The notes: generated from the sequence alone by a model not told the origin. A stretch of DNA of 64,000 nucleotides from Rotaria socialis (GCA_905331475.1 CAJNYU010002922.1:18569-82568), one strand, 5' to 3'; positions 34,388 to 47,522 are shown, counted from the first letter of the stretch. Numbers and translations: made by a program.

Positions 34388-36271
34388 TTTCAAGTTGAGT
34401 AATGTTTTAAGAAATGACGATTTATTTGACAATACGCACTAGAGACAAGAATGTTATTATATCAGTAGAGATTTTTTCTTATTATGACTTTGATAATATT
34501 TTAGGTTTATCATTTACAGTATAAAAAACATACTAGACAGGCTTTTGAAGTAGGCAAGATAAGAGAATTCAAAGCGTTGACTCGAAAAAAAACTAAAGTC
34601 AGGCATATTTCGTCAGCGATATCTATGCAAAGCATATCTGATCGTAGAAAAATGATATGATGATAAATTTCAACGTATAAAGAATCAATTTCAAAATAAA
34701 TTCGCCCATGGGTCAATATTAAATATAGAAGATTGATATTATTTTTATACAGATTTTCACATTCATTTTCTGTACTACTATTATGAACATTTCAGTACAA
34801 AACCAAGGTGTTAAGATTTATTCATTAGAATAAACAAAATAAAACAGAGGACTAAGAGAAATAAAGATCAATATTAGGATTTTATATATACAATGAACTT
34901 CTAAATCACAGAAATATCAAGTCAACATGTCAACATTTTTATTCGATAAATATAGTTAATATACATTGACTAGTCGTATATCATTATGTCGAATTCACAT
35001 TTCATACTATGAACGATAATTTAAAAAAAGTGAAATAAGACAACTGGAACTTCGTATGATAGTCTCGTTCGAAATCTACAATATGTCACTCATTAACAAT
35101 TCTATTCATCCATGGTGACTAATTTAAGAGATATAGTATCGTTTGTCTTTATTGCAAGTCGTACACATGAAATTATTAGATGATATACCGTGGTCAAATT
35201 TTTAATAGTTCTATTCATTGATTCATCAATAATGAAAATGATTTTGTAAAAATGAGTAAATTTGTCAAGATCTTCTATGTTGACATTTCAATTGAAATTG
35301 ATTGATTTAGCTGTGTTCAATGACAAAAATTGGCTGTTGAAATATTAGAATTCATTCTTAAAAGAATACATACAAATTGATCATCGACAATTTGAGAAAA
35401 TGCGTACACATACACTTAAAATCAAACGTCGTTTTCAACTGGAGGGTATGGGGGTGTTGAAATGCAGATCATCCTTGATGCTGTGTGCTTCCAATAGGCG
35501 CTGATCAGATGAAAGAAGTACTAAACGAGATGAGTGATGTACCCATGATCGACTCACATTTTAACTCATAGTGACATCCATACTATGAGGTATACGCAAA
35601 GCAATTTTTGTTCGATGAACTACATTAAAAATAGTATGATTCGATAGAGAATAAAATTTTTCACCCAGCATGATCCTTGAGAAGCCCTAAAATAGTTCAA
35701 AGTATAAGTTTGAGCAGGAAATACTAAAGTCTAGTGTTAATAATACTATAACGTATATTCAATTCAATTTCTACATTTTACAACTAGAAAAATCTCTAAA
35801 TTCAGTGACAAACGATGCATATATAATACAATAAACCCATGAGTTTTTAAAAGGATTGAAAACGGGAAAAAATAGTTTTTTGAAGTTTTCTCTTAATCGA
35901 AAGTATTTTTTGAATGATCTTCTAATAGTAAATTAAAATTCATTCATTTATTTATTTAACTACATTTTCTAATGTTCGAAATATTATTTTCTGACAAAAA
36001 CTATAAATATAAGAATTAAACCGACTTTGAGCATTTCTACAGAAATTTAAAACAAAATATTTAATAAATTATTCTTTGCTTGTTTTCAACGTTGCTTTAT
36101 CTGAAACAAGTCCGATATCAATCAATAGAGAGCACTGCACTCACTCATCAAACTTCCATATTCGATTGGCTGCCATCGTTATAACCAATAAGGAATGAAG
36201 AATAAGAAGATGCTACATTTATTTTCGGATTATTACATAGATACATGTATTTTTAAAAAGGTGATATTTAA
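34388..36271. other. divergent spacer upstream of the MRCK-like gene
   Basis: It should contain the 5' untranslated exon(s) and promoter of the kinase gene (an acceptor CTTGTCTCTAG ends at 34439 on the minus strand) and the promoter of the membrane-protein gene starting at 36272. I could not place either transcription start. Confidence 0.5.
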
Positions 36272-37515
36272 ATGGAAATAGCATTAGTAGAAAATGATTA
36301 TGTTCTACCGACTGCAATCTATAAGCATGATTGGATTCATATTTTTTATATGGGTACATGTATTATATTCTTTGTGATTCAAGTGTATCAACGTATCTCT
36401 GTAGATCTCATTTACTCTTCAAGCAAGTATTTGCGTATATTAAGAATATGTTTAACTAACTATATATTTTCGTTCACAGGAGACTTTAAGAGTAGTTTAT
36501 ATATTCCTTCTCTCAATCGATATCCAACTGAATTAACTCCAACTTCGTCCAGTATGTCATATATTTGGTATGTTGTTTTTATTTGGCAGGTAAAAATCTA
36601 TAAAGAAGAAATTTTTTTTTTGATAATGGTAATACCTATGAACATTAATCTAGGCTGCATGGATTATTTATTCAGTAATTGGTATTTTTCGACGCACATC
36701 ATCAGGTACTTACTTTTATCAACATCCATGTGCCATGAATAAATGGTGTTATTTCTATACTGTATTTGGTCTTATTTTGTTTACACCACAATTGGCAGCA
36801 GCTTCACGAAATAAATATGGAATTGGAGTAAGAAAAATACAATAATTAGTTTTGGCGTGAGAAATTTTTAATTTCTATATTAGATGTCAATATTTCGTCA
36901 TTTGGGAACATTATGTGAATTACTTATTATTCTTGTTGTTGTACATGTGTCACTGTGGGAAAACGTGAAAAGTTATTTGCGAAATAAATTGTACGTATCA
37001 CGTTTTACTTTAAAATATTCGGAAGAAAAACAAATTATTATGTGTTTTCTTTAAGTTTTGCCGATGTTTGGTTAACACGGTTACTGTATCATAATGGTTT
37101 AGCTTTATGGGCATCTGTTATTTTCTATGAAAGTTGCTTGTCAATTATAATAGGTCTCATTTATGGTGATGTGATGTCATCATCAACAGCTTCTATTATT
37201 GGATGTTTACTTCTTTGTTGTGTATTTATTATAGTTAGTCTTCTTGAAAATTTCGTTTTCTATAATGCACTTGCATTTACTCTATCACCATGGTTCGTTT
37301 TCTTATGGATTTTGGGAGATATTGTTTTTCGAGTAGATAAAAAATTTTCATCATCTATTTTTACTATTTGGCTTGTTCGATTTGTTTTTTTTCTAACATG
37401 TGTATTGACATGTTTTCGTTTGTGTTTGTTTTTTTGGCGGTACAAAAACAAAACGATACCAACTTTTCAGTCACCGAGAATCTATAGTTTTATTGTAGAA
37501 CCAAGATCTTTTTAA
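36272..37515 (+). CDS. uncharacterised multi-pass membrane protein
   Basis: Five exons (36272-36392, 36480-36589, 36654-36827, 36884-36990, 37056-37515) join in frame to 323 residues. Donors are GTATCT, GTAAAA, GTAAGA and GTACGT, with acceptors TTCACAG, AATCTAG, ATATTAG and TTTAAG. About eight hydrophobic helices alternate with short loops. The first loop ends in YPTELTPTSSSMSYIWYVVF, a Thr-Pro plus Ile-Trp pattern reminiscent of TspO-related and other uncharacterised eukaryotic membrane proteins, but the similarity is too thin to assign. The C-terminus is short and ends after a basic segment. The first intron is a multiple of three without a stop, so its removal is inferred from the helix pattern. 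A poly(A) signal follows the stop by about 70 bases. Confidence 0.65.
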
Positions 37516-37587
37516 GTAATTAACCGATTTTTGCATATTCTCTTGTTAGTGCTGTACAGTATATAATGTTTTATTTTTCATTATTGT

Positions 37588-37593
37588 TAATAA
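37588..37593 (+). terminator. poly(A) signal of the membrane-protein gene
   Basis: AATAAA in GTTAATAAATATAAAA, about 70 bases past the stop codon at 37515. Confidence 0.6.
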
Positions 37594-39703
37594 ATATAAA
37601 ATTCAATGTATATAACGAGATATTAATGAATTTCTATAATCTTGTTATAAGCGATTTCACTCTCAGCAAAAAAGGTTTAAGATCAAATTTTGTTTATTTA
37701 ACTCTAATTATAATTATCAATTGAATCGCTTATCTATACTATATTCAACAATAGACGACTGATTCTTTTTTTGGTCATGATTGATTTCTCGTTTAAATAC
37801 GATGATGTTATTTTGTTTCATGAACAGTGTTCAGTTTAGTTTTGACTGAAGTGAATAAAACCTATATCGCCTTAGTGATATGTGATTGACTAGTTTCGTA
37901 GCGGGACAATATTTCCGCATTTGTTTTTGAAAAATTGAAGATTCATGTGAAAATATTATCATTACCAAATTCTGATTCGACCCCTACTCCGATCACGAAT
38001 CTCTATAATATAGCACAAATACTCATAAAAATATATGTATTAAGGTTGAAAGTGAAACCTACTTCCATTTATCATTTGTCCAGTCAAAATAAGAAACTAA
38101 ACTCGTTCAACATAATTTTAGTTCGAAATCAAAATTTCGATTTTGACTGGTCTGTGTATTAATGCTGCTTTGTTGAACAGCAGAAGCTAATGAGCGACAA
38201 AAAAATGCAACAAAATTTTCTCTTTCTTTCAAAAAAACATTATCAAAGAACTTCACATAGGTATGTAGATGCGATAAGGACTACACTTTGATTCAGATGT
38301 AGGTTCAGAACTATTATTTATACTCATTTTATTCAGATTTCATCTTTCTGTTGCTCATTAAAATTGTTCCGATTGAGACTTAAAAAAATTAAAATGTACT
38401 TGACTTTTGATTGTAGGTAGAACGTAAATACTTCGATTGCATATTTTCATAAGTAATATAAATAGCTACTGAAGAAATATTGATAAACGGTATACCTTGT
38501 ATCTTTGAAATAAAAACATTTCTTTAAGACTTACATTCAATTAGATTTTGTTTATATTTTTGTGTGGTAGCGTGCGCGTATAACATTTGAAATTAAATCA
38601 AACATGAGTAGACTGTGTTTCTCTTTTGAGAAAACAAATTCATTTCACTATTTTCTACAAATCGAAAATATTCTCTTATCTAGTTGAAGAACAATCCTCT
38701 ATTAATAGTGCCTTAGAATTCTTATGTATTCCTATGTTCAAAAACGAAAACAAAACATTTGTCGGTATACATATAGATATTGTTGATTATGGAACGAAGT
38801 AACAAAGAGAAGAAACTGAAGATAGGAGACGTCCGCAAAATAAAAACAACACGCAAGTCAAACGAGAGAACGTTGTCAACTGTTAAATAGCTAATTTTCG
38901 GGTACAAAATCTTTGTACAAGATAAAAACCAGTGAGATATAAAAGTTTCTCAAATAACAAGTTCCTGTTGGTGCTCTATTCTAAACTGAAGGCGTTTTAC
39001 TGGAAACTGACGACTATTGTTTCGCGTCGTGATATTAAATTTCAACAAAACTTTAAGACTCACAACATAGCTGCATAGAGTTGAGTTTTGGAAATTCGAT
39101 GTTCATTGTTCTGAAGAAGAAAAGTTTAAAAAGATTAACATTAAAATTTAATACATCAAAACTTCGATCTCATAATAGATATCAACTGGGAAAATGGCAC
39201 AATAGTATCAATTAAAGAGTCTGATTTGAAATAAAAGGATAGATAACGAAATGTCTGTAATTCAATAGTCTTGAGAATTTACAATTATAATCCTATAAGA
39301 AATTATGTGATGTTTTCTTGTAATTATTCAAAAAATAATGTCACATATTATCTTTCTAGTAAACAAAAACAAAATAAATGTTAAAAGCGGCATCTATTAA
39401 GTAATTAATGCGAACTAAAGTTCATCATTATTTAAGTCCAGTTAATGTCTATATGCTCTCTTTTCTAAAATCGTTTTTCTTTCTGTCAGAGTTCAAATCA
39501 AACAAGTGTGATAGAGTATAATTATTAAATAGTAAATGGTATTTAACCTTTTGTATGAATTGACCAACAGATAGATTTGTCTAGTGCGCTTATATGATTA
39601 CTATAGTACCTCGATTAATCTATTCTGTATTTTTATTTTTACTTTCCTATTGTTTCTTTTCGACTATATATACTATTCTGATTTTAATGGTAGCATCATT
39701 TCA
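37594..39703. other. spacer upstream of the kinesin gene
   Basis: AT-rich DNA with no recognisable exon. The short frames at 37935 (+) and 38722 (-) have no supporting features. It presumably holds the KIF23-like promoter; no clear TATA box can be assigned. Confidence 0.55.
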
Positions 39704-42700
39704 ATGAAGAAAACGCAGCTTGGTTCGCGTGATTTACTTATTAATGGTGGTGGTTGTCCCGTAGAAGTGAGTCATTAATGTTCTTAGCAGGACTTTTGCA
39801 TCTACTCAATTTTGTTTTCTCGTAGGTCTTTTGTCGTCTACGGCCACCAAAAGATAATCATAACGATCAACAAACAGATAATTCTTCGTCATGTATTAAA
39901 GTTGCAAGTTCCAAAGAACTTGTTCTCTATTCGTCCGAGGTTAGCGAATTTATTTTAGACTATTGATAATCAATATGAACATTTTTTGAATTTTTAGAAT
40001 GCTAAAAATGCACAAATTAGAGAAGTAAGTCTTTTATGTTGAATTCATTTCATTATTTGGTTTTTGTTTCTAGTCTCGTTATGACTTTAGTCATATTCTT
40101 ACAGATAATATTTCTCAATCAGCTGCATTTAAAGAATTAGCTTTACCGTTACTTGACGATCTTATTCAAGGCAAAAGCAGTATGTTTTCTCGTTCGAAAA
40201 AAAAATGTTTCATCTTATTTGTTATGCAAAATTTAGGTGTATTATTTACATATGGAATTACTGGTTCTGGCAAAACCTATACAATGATGGGCCCATTGAA
40301 TAATCCCGGTTTGATTCCACGTTCATTTGATGTGATTTTTAATTCAGTTGGACCTTATCTTGGAAAGAAATATGTTAGTTCTATTCAAGTTGCTTTTCTG
40401 TTCTCTAATATTGTTTATTTAACTTTTTAGCTTCTACGTTCTGATCGACAAAATAGTTATGAAATTCAAAGTGACGCTGATATTTTACTCGAACGACAAC
40501 GTCGAGAACTTCAAATGGCTAGAAGCGGTAATAATCAACGTTTCAAGTATGATACAACATTGCATTGATTCGAACTCAAATATCATGATTCTATATAGAA
40601 ATCCAGAGTCATCAACTCCACGTACATTAGATACAACATCATTATGGAACCCACAACTAAATGAAAATTGCTCGTACTTTGTCTTTGTGACATTTGTTGA
40701 AATATATAATAACTATATTTATGATTTATTCGATGATGATATTCTTAATAAGTAAGATGATTGATGATAAATTAGAAAATAAATGACTCTCTTCTAGAGC
40801 ACCACAATCGAAACAATTACGTGAGGATAACCGTGGTCGTCCCTATATAAAAGATGTCAAAGAAGTTGAAGTACGTACCAGTGAAGAAGCTATTGATTTA
40901 CTTAATATGGGTTTAAAACGACGACGTATCGCTCATACGCAATTGAACACTGAATCAAGTCGTTCACATAGTGTTCTATCAATGCGTCTGGTTCAATTTC
41001 AAACTGATATTCCACCAACATCACTTGTATATCGAATTGCTACTCTCTAGAAAATATACAAAATAATCTCTCGTTTTTATTTATCTATAGACAAAAGATG
41101 ATCTAACAGTGAGCACTATTCATTTAGTTGATTTAGCTGGTAGTGAACGTGTTAATCGAGCTAAAACTGTTGGTGAACGAGTCAAAGAAGCAAGTAAGTC
41201 TAGTAGTTTTTTTCACGTTTAATTCATTATTTTAAATTTAAATTTACTTTAGGCAATATTAATTCATCATTAATGGTTCTTCGACAATGTTTTGAAGTTT
41301 TACGTGAAAATCAAGCACAAAGTACAAGCAAGGTAAAATTTTTTTTTTTCGTTCTTCATTTCTCATTAAGAGTCACCGTACTTATTGATATAGATGGTGC
41401 CATATCGTGAATCAAAATTAACATCTTTCTTCAAGAGTTACTTTGATGGTGAAGGTCGAATACGAATGATACTTTGCGTTAATCCGACTGTTGATGGTTA
41501 TGAAGAAATTCAAGTAAGTCAATTAATGACTAACGTGTTTTTATTTTCAGTAATTAAACTTCTAGCATGCACTTAAATTTGGTGAATTAACAAAAGATGT
41601 TATGGTACCACGTTCTTTGCCTCCTCCTCCACCACCACCTCCAGTTCTACCAAAAACAACTACTCGTGCTGCTGTTTTACGAGATATCGACAATCAACAG
41701 CAGCAGAATATGCAAGCAGTACTTTTTACTGAATTCAAGTAATGTCAATATTACACTAGAACAGAAACTTTAATTCAGGTTTTTCTTCTCACAAATGGAT
41801 AAAATAGAATGATGTCTTAGAATAGCATAGCAATCAATATTTAAATGCTTTGAACGTTGTTTTTTCTGATGAATATTAATTTTTGCTTTTCGATAATCAA
41901 ATTCTAAAAATTTCGAATCGGATATTTTAAATAGCAGTGTTTCTATACATTTCTAACTTTTTCATCGACACTAATATCTATTTGACATTTAAGGCTATTG
42001 CTACCTAGGAATATCTATGTTTAGTATACTTACTAACTTGCATTCTTCTATTGATTATAATGAATTTGATGTATCAAATATTATCCTAGATACGAGTCAA
42101 CTAAAATCGAATTCAGTATATCAATGAATGCAACAAGCATGAATATTCATAATATATAATTTCGACTACTTGCTGATATAATAATGATTCTATACTGAGA
42201 ACTATTGTCAAAGTTTATTGTTAAAACTAATACAGTTGCTACGTGGAAAATAAATTCCAATGATGATGATCAACTATTTTCCTATCAATAAAATACGCTA
42301 ATACTAAGAAAAACCAACAGAGCTGATTTCATAGTCATCATCGATGATTTAGTGCACGTTTATTTGCTATCCTATTCGTCTCATTTTCATATTCTTCATT
42401 TTACAGAATTCTACAAATCTGCTTTTTTTTACATAGTGCTCAAGCATTAATTTCTCCATTTCCACCGCTTGAATACTCGCTCTTGGGTGGAGTTAGTGAT
42501 GATGAAGCTATTTTAAATCTTCAAGAACATTTACGACGACGTATCGAAGAACGACACCGATTAAATATGGTATAAAACAAATTGTTTTTGCAGTTTTATT
42601 ATTTTAATATATTTGTTTTTTTACTAGCTTATTCAAGAACAACAAGAATTCTTACGTAAATTTACATTCGAATTAGTATCTGATTATGATTCAACCATAT

Positions 42701-43381
42701 CAAATCATGATGATTTGTCAAAAGAAAATGAACAACAAACAAAAACAGTCCGACAATTACAAACACGAATTAAACTATTGGAAAAGTCACAAAATGATTT
42801 GTATAAGACAACAAATCAAATTGAACGTGAAAATAAAGTACTCAAAACACAGGTACGTTCTTCTTTTAATATTATTCATTGAAGGTAAAAGTCTCATTTT
42901 TTTCATTTATATTTTCTGAAAATTAGATTGATGAACGAAATATTGAAATAAAATCATTGAAGTCTGAACGACGAAAAGATAAAAATGATTTTGAAAATAA
43001 AATGAAAGTTAAATTAAATGAAATTGAACAACACTATGCAAGTTATGTCTTCAATGTAAAAATACATGAAAATTTTGTTTTCTCTCTATTTAGATTAATG
43101 ATATAAAGAATAGAGAAAACCAAATGCGTGAACTTGAACGTCAACATGATGATAAATTAAATATCATTCGATCGATGGCTGGAAGTAATAACATTACCAA
43201 TGAACAATTTTTAATTCCAGTTAATTCCACATCTTCACATACTAATCCCGAGTAAAATATGCTTAAATTTACAAATAAAGAAAATATATTGAAATAATTT
43301 TCTAGAAATCTAACTGAACATGTTTATCAAAATCAAAATCAACAACAGCAATACCATCGTGTAGAAATGATCATATCTCAC

Positions 43382-43416
<35 letters not shown>

Positions 43417-44210
43417 TAATAATAATTCACCAACATTGAATTTAACTGCTCGTCGGCGTCCTAATACTCCACATACGCCTAATACTGAACCGATGAATAT
43501 TGAAAATGGAAGTGGACATGCAGTTGTTGCTCATCCAAGACAGCAACATCGAAGATCACGTTCATTAAGTGAAATTTGGCTCGAACATCGTCCACTAGGA
43601 ACAATTCAAACAGGTAAAAAGCATAGCTATTTTTTTCTGTCTCAAATGAATGTTTCGTTTTAATATAGAGACTCTTCTTCAACCGAAATTTCATAAAAAA
43701 GTATGCACTCAACAGGCACCAGCTAAAGAAGAAATAATTCGAACAACAAAATATGTGTTAACACATCAAAATCTCGATGCACAAGGCGAAATTGTTACTG
43801 ATTTTGTTAAAGTAAAATTGATTACAATTTTTTCCTTTTTTTTAGGTTAAATTAATTTGAATTTTATGTTTGTTTTTGTTTTTGTTTCTATTAGGGCGAT
43901 GTTCTTGCATCAAGCACGGGTGGTGTTAATGTTATTTTTAACGATGTTGAAAGATTAACATGTACATCGCCGCCCAATCCTCTAATGTTACATAAACGAT
44001 GCCAAAGTGAAGAAAGAAATATGCAGGAAGTAAAATAAAGTCAAGGTTTTTTGAATGCAATAGATTTTATTTTATTTTATTTAGACAAATACGCAATCAC
44101 TCTCGTATCGTCAGGGTCCAGCAGTAGCACCAAAGTAAGTTTAATATTTTTTACATTTAATTTATAATTCTAAGTATTTTTTTTTCTTCTACAGACGATT
44201 TCGTATGTAA
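39704..44210 (+). CDS. KIF23: kinesin-6 motor, KIF23/MKLP1 (ZEN-4/Pavarotti) orthologue
   Basis: Twenty-one exons join to about 902 residues: 39704-39766, 39826-39939, 39998-40024, 40074-40179, 40237-40373, 40431-40546, 40599-40751, 40798-41026, 41091-41193, 41253-41332, 41394-41513, 41566-41738, 42437-42569, 42628-42852, 42927-43046, 43094-43251, 43306-43613, 43669-43811, 43895-44029, 44085-44134, 44195-44210. The protein is the motor half of centralspindlin, bundling midzone microtubules in cytokinesis with a CYK-4/MgcRacGAP partner. Seen: P-loop GITGSGKT (110-117), the kinesin-6 loop with [38 protein letters not shown] (328-334), a proline run after the motor, coiled coil, and a C-terminal block ([24 protein letters not shown]) ending PKRFRM as in animal KIF23. 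Exon 15 may instead end at 43055 (GTAAAA, 38-bp intron). A long asparagine run lies in exon 17. Intron 12 is 698 bp. Confidence 0.92.
43381..43428 (+). repeat. AAT trinucleotide run inside the KIF23 coding exon
   Basis: About fifteen AAT/AAC codons encode a poly-asparagine tract between the coiled coil and the conserved C-terminal domain. Trinucleotide phase keeps the frame open. Confidence 0.9.
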
Positions 44211-45273
44211 AATTCTCTATCAGATAATTTGACATATTAGTCTCTGTACATTATTATTTCTATGTATTTTCGTCTTCATAAATCGCTAGTTAATTGTGTG
44301 TATCTCTTGTTATATCTGAATTTATTCTTGTAGAAAAAGAAGTCAATTAAATGAATATATTCTTAACTGCAAATGAATCGTTTTCTTTTCTTTTTATATA
44401 CTATGAAACTTGGATAAAAATGATTGATAATTGACTAAATGGACAGAAAGCTAATGTTGAATTCATTTAAATTTAAATGTTAAATTAAAATAATTCTAAA
44501 AGTATACTTATTCATTATTGAATATTAGAAAAAATAAATGTTAAAAAGAATTTTAAGTCGGTAATGCACAGAAATTAGCAAAAGACATATTAACAGATTG
44601 ATTTTAGTATAAGTTGCAGAATTCTCATTAGTAAAATCTCAAAGAGCAAGAAATCTGGAGTTATCTTGAACGAGATACATACTTTCAGAAGATATCTAGT
44701 ATAAATCTATTTTATATGATGAAAATATTTCAAATTTCAACGTAAGCAACATACCTGAAAACTGTAATATTTCAAAATAAACAAGTTGCTCATCGAATAA
44801 TTAGATCTAAATCGATGTCCGTCAGCAATTTGTATGAAGTCAATTTATCGATGCGTAAACAAAAACTGTCAACATACATATTGATCAAGACATTCTTTTT
44901 TTTAAATATTTTCTCTGTGTGAACTCCAATATCCATGTAAAAATTGGCAATCTTGTGTGATAATTATACATGTTATTAAATGAATAGAAAAATACGATTA
45001 CTATTCGTTTCTGAAAACAATACAGCATCTAGAAATAATGTTTATTTGTCTAAGTTTAGGCAATAGTATTTAGCATACTAATTGTATTTCAATATTGACT
45101 TAAAGAGTGCAAGTCAAGGCCAACAAGCACAAGCAATTGATAAAAATATTTACACACAGTTTGATCAGCATATGGTGAGTGAAAACATTGTGATATGATT
45201 TTGATAGATAAATTTTCCCTTTGAAACCATTTACTCGTACATGTATTGCCTGATAAATATGCTGCCTTCTATT
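44211..45273. other. spacer after KIF23 with one exon-like segment
   Basis: AT-rich 3' flank. The only coding-like piece is 45106-45174. It ends immediately before a MITE. Confidence 0.5.
45106..45174 (+). CDS. candidate orphan exon, 23 codons
   Basis: The segment lies between an AAAG acceptor and a strong GTGAGT donor. It reads SASQGQQAQAIDKNIYTQFD and then Gln-His-Met, with better composition than flanking DNA. No family recognised. It may be a first or internal exon of an otherwise unseen gene, or an alternative exon of the kinesin gene. Confidence 0.3.
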
Positions 45274-45611
45274 TAGAGGTGTAAGCCGATGCCTCTGTCA
45301 GCGGCGGCGGCAGTGGCTCGAAAATAAAAATTCTCTTTAGCCCATCAGTGCCGGCGGCTCAAAATTTTTAGAAGCTATTTTAAAAAATTTTCGTAGCTTT
45401 GAGAATTATGTAACAGAAAAGAGAAAACTGATAATATAGAACGTTCTTATTTGGAGTTTGATCAGAAGAATCCTGAAGACTGTTTCTGAGTATCAAAAAT
45501 ATTCAAAGATTTAGTATTCCTGTTTATATAACGGTGGCGGCTAGAAATTTAAAAATGTTTTGGTCCATCGGCGACGGCGGCAGTGGCTCAGCCGCTCGGT
45601 TTACAACTCTA
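45274..45611. mobile_element. hAT-type MITE with perfect TSD, 338 bp
   Basis: A perfect 8-bp repeat CTTCTATT (45266-45273 and 45612-45619) flanks inverted ends TAGAGGTGTAAGCCGA (left) and TAGAGTTGTAAACCGA (right, reverse-complemented), 14 of 16 identical. GC-rich inner arms (GGCGGCGGCAGTGGCTC on the left; CGACGGCGGCAGTGGCTC as a direct copy on the right) stand out from the AT-rich DNA. There is no coding capacity. The terminal TAGAGGTG is shared with the hAT remnant at 2877. Confidence 0.88.
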
Positions 45612-45707
45612 CTTCTATTATCTTTCAACATAAATAATTACAGAAGTGTTTTCAATAGTATAGAGTACAAATCAAAAATGATTTTCGCCTCTCATCTTCT
45701 CGAAATG

Positions 45708-45713
45708 TTTATT
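45708..45713 (-). terminator. poly(A) signal of the chitinase gene
   Basis: TTTATT on the plus strand (AATAAA on the minus strand), about 33 bases past the chitinase stop and about 96 bases from the MITE. Confidence 0.6.
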
Positions 45714-45745
45714 TTGTATAAAACTTCATAACAAAACGAGAGAAT

Positions 45746-47464
45746 TTAAATACGTTGCCAAAGTGCGGGAACATTGACTGGTGTCCAATCTGGTAACGAT
45801 GTATGTGTTTGAATACATCGATATGTATTACCTACATATTGTACTCTATCACCTATTTTGTAAGCTGTGTGTGGTTGCCATGGAAGATCATTCCCACCGA
45901 TAGCTGGAGTAGTTGATAGAGAAACAGTAGAACTAGGTGTACTTGTTCGAGTTGTAGACGGAGTTGGTCCAGTAGGTGGATTGGTTCCTGGTGGTGGTGT
46001 TTGACCATTTGTTAATGCTAAGAACGTAGCACCAACAAGTTCTGCACTACGGTCGCCACTTAATTCCCAAAACATGGCGCCACCCAATTGTTCTTGCTTT
46101 ATATAATTGTTTTTGAGTGATATAGATTCAAGATCATCATAACTAATCCATATACTTGTTGATGGATTAAAAAGAAATGGTACTTTAGAAGCATCATCCC
46201 AATAGCGAGTATATGTAGGTAAAAAGCTTTTCTTCAAATGATCGTAATCGAAAATTCCATTTTCCCATGTACCCATTGGAAGTTGACTGGAAGCAGGTTG
46301 TGAAAATCCATTTTGAGCCGTACTAGTAACTCCTACATAAGAAAAATCAAAATCCATTCAACCTGATTCATAATATGCGTATGAGGAGAATAAATATCAC
46401 CTTGCCAACCACGTCCATATAAGCCGAGACCCATAATTAGTTTCGAACGCGGAACATCAGCAGCAATGTAAGCTTGAATAGCTGCATGACAATTGTATCT
46501 CGATTTGATGAATGATGGAGAAATATCAGTGGCTGTTTCCGCATCATTTTTATACATAGGAGCATTATGACCAGTTTTAGTATCCCAACCACCTGTTAAT
46601 GTTTTATACAAGTATATATCAGTCTGTGATCAGAAAAATAGAGCTTACCATGAAAATCATAGGTCATAACATTAATCCAATCAAGATAGGTAGACATACC
46701 AGCCAAATCCATATCACCAATTCTTTCGGTACCTGCACCAGTTCTTTATCAATATATATAGATATATAATAGAATAAAATATTTCAAACAATAGAAATTT
46801 ATTAACTTACGCCACTGTCAATAAATATCTTTTGCCATCGACATTACCAGCTGTATCTAATTGTTCACGAATTTCTTTGAGTAAAAGTACGTAATTTTGT
46901 TTGTCTTCTGGTCGAACAATATTTCCAGAAAGACCACCAGATACAGGATATTCCCTTGAAAAATATAAAAAAACATCATATCACACCGTATCAGAAAACT
47001 ACTATAAATCTGTACCAATCAAGATCTATTCCATCAAAACTATATTTTTGAGCAAATTCAACACACGATTGAGCAAACTTAGAACGACTTGCAGTTGTTA
47101 AAGCAACATCAGAAAATTTACCAGACCATGTCTAAAGACCTCTGTAATTTTAAGTTAAAACAAAACAAATAAAATTTACCCATCCACCCACAGAAATCAA
47201 TGTTTGAAGATGAGGATATCTTTGTTTCAATTTAAGTAATTGATTGAAATTTCCACGCAATGGTTGATCCCATGTATCACCTGCATAAGCTTTTTCAACG
47301 TCGGCCCATGCATCACCCAATGCCAATCGTCCGTCTGAACCAATATTAGCGAATGCATAATTTATGTGCGTAATTTTATCTCCAGGTATATCGGCAACAA
47401 AATATGATCGTGCATAAATTGACCACGCAGCAAAATATGCCACGATAATAGGCGCAGCAATCAT
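45746..47464 (-). CDS. GH18 chitinase with C-terminal CBM5/12 chitin-binding module
   Basis: Six minus-strand exons (47464-47180, 47131-47016, 46954-46811, 46743-46649, 46592-46401, 46332-45746) separated by introns of about 48-70 bp join to 472 residues. It should hydrolyse beta-1,4 GlcNAc links of chitin. Seen: the SVGGW substrate strand, catalytic DGIDLDWE (128-135, acid Glu135), [27 protein letters not shown], and WELSGD closing the barrel (about residue 385). A Pro/Thr/Ser-rich linker follows, then a CBM5/12 of about 45 residues ([18 protein letters not shown], ending PALWQRI). This layout and linker are typical of bacterial (Bacillus/Streptomyces-type) chitinases, so ancient horizontal transfer followed by intron gain is likely. 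The protein starts directly in the first barrel strand with no classic signal peptide. A TATA box lies about 60 bases upstream. Confidence 0.92.
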
Positions 47465-47522
47465 ATTTACTTTATTTGTGTCGTGTTATCGTGCTTCTTA
47501 AGGAAAATAGTCAATTTTCAAA

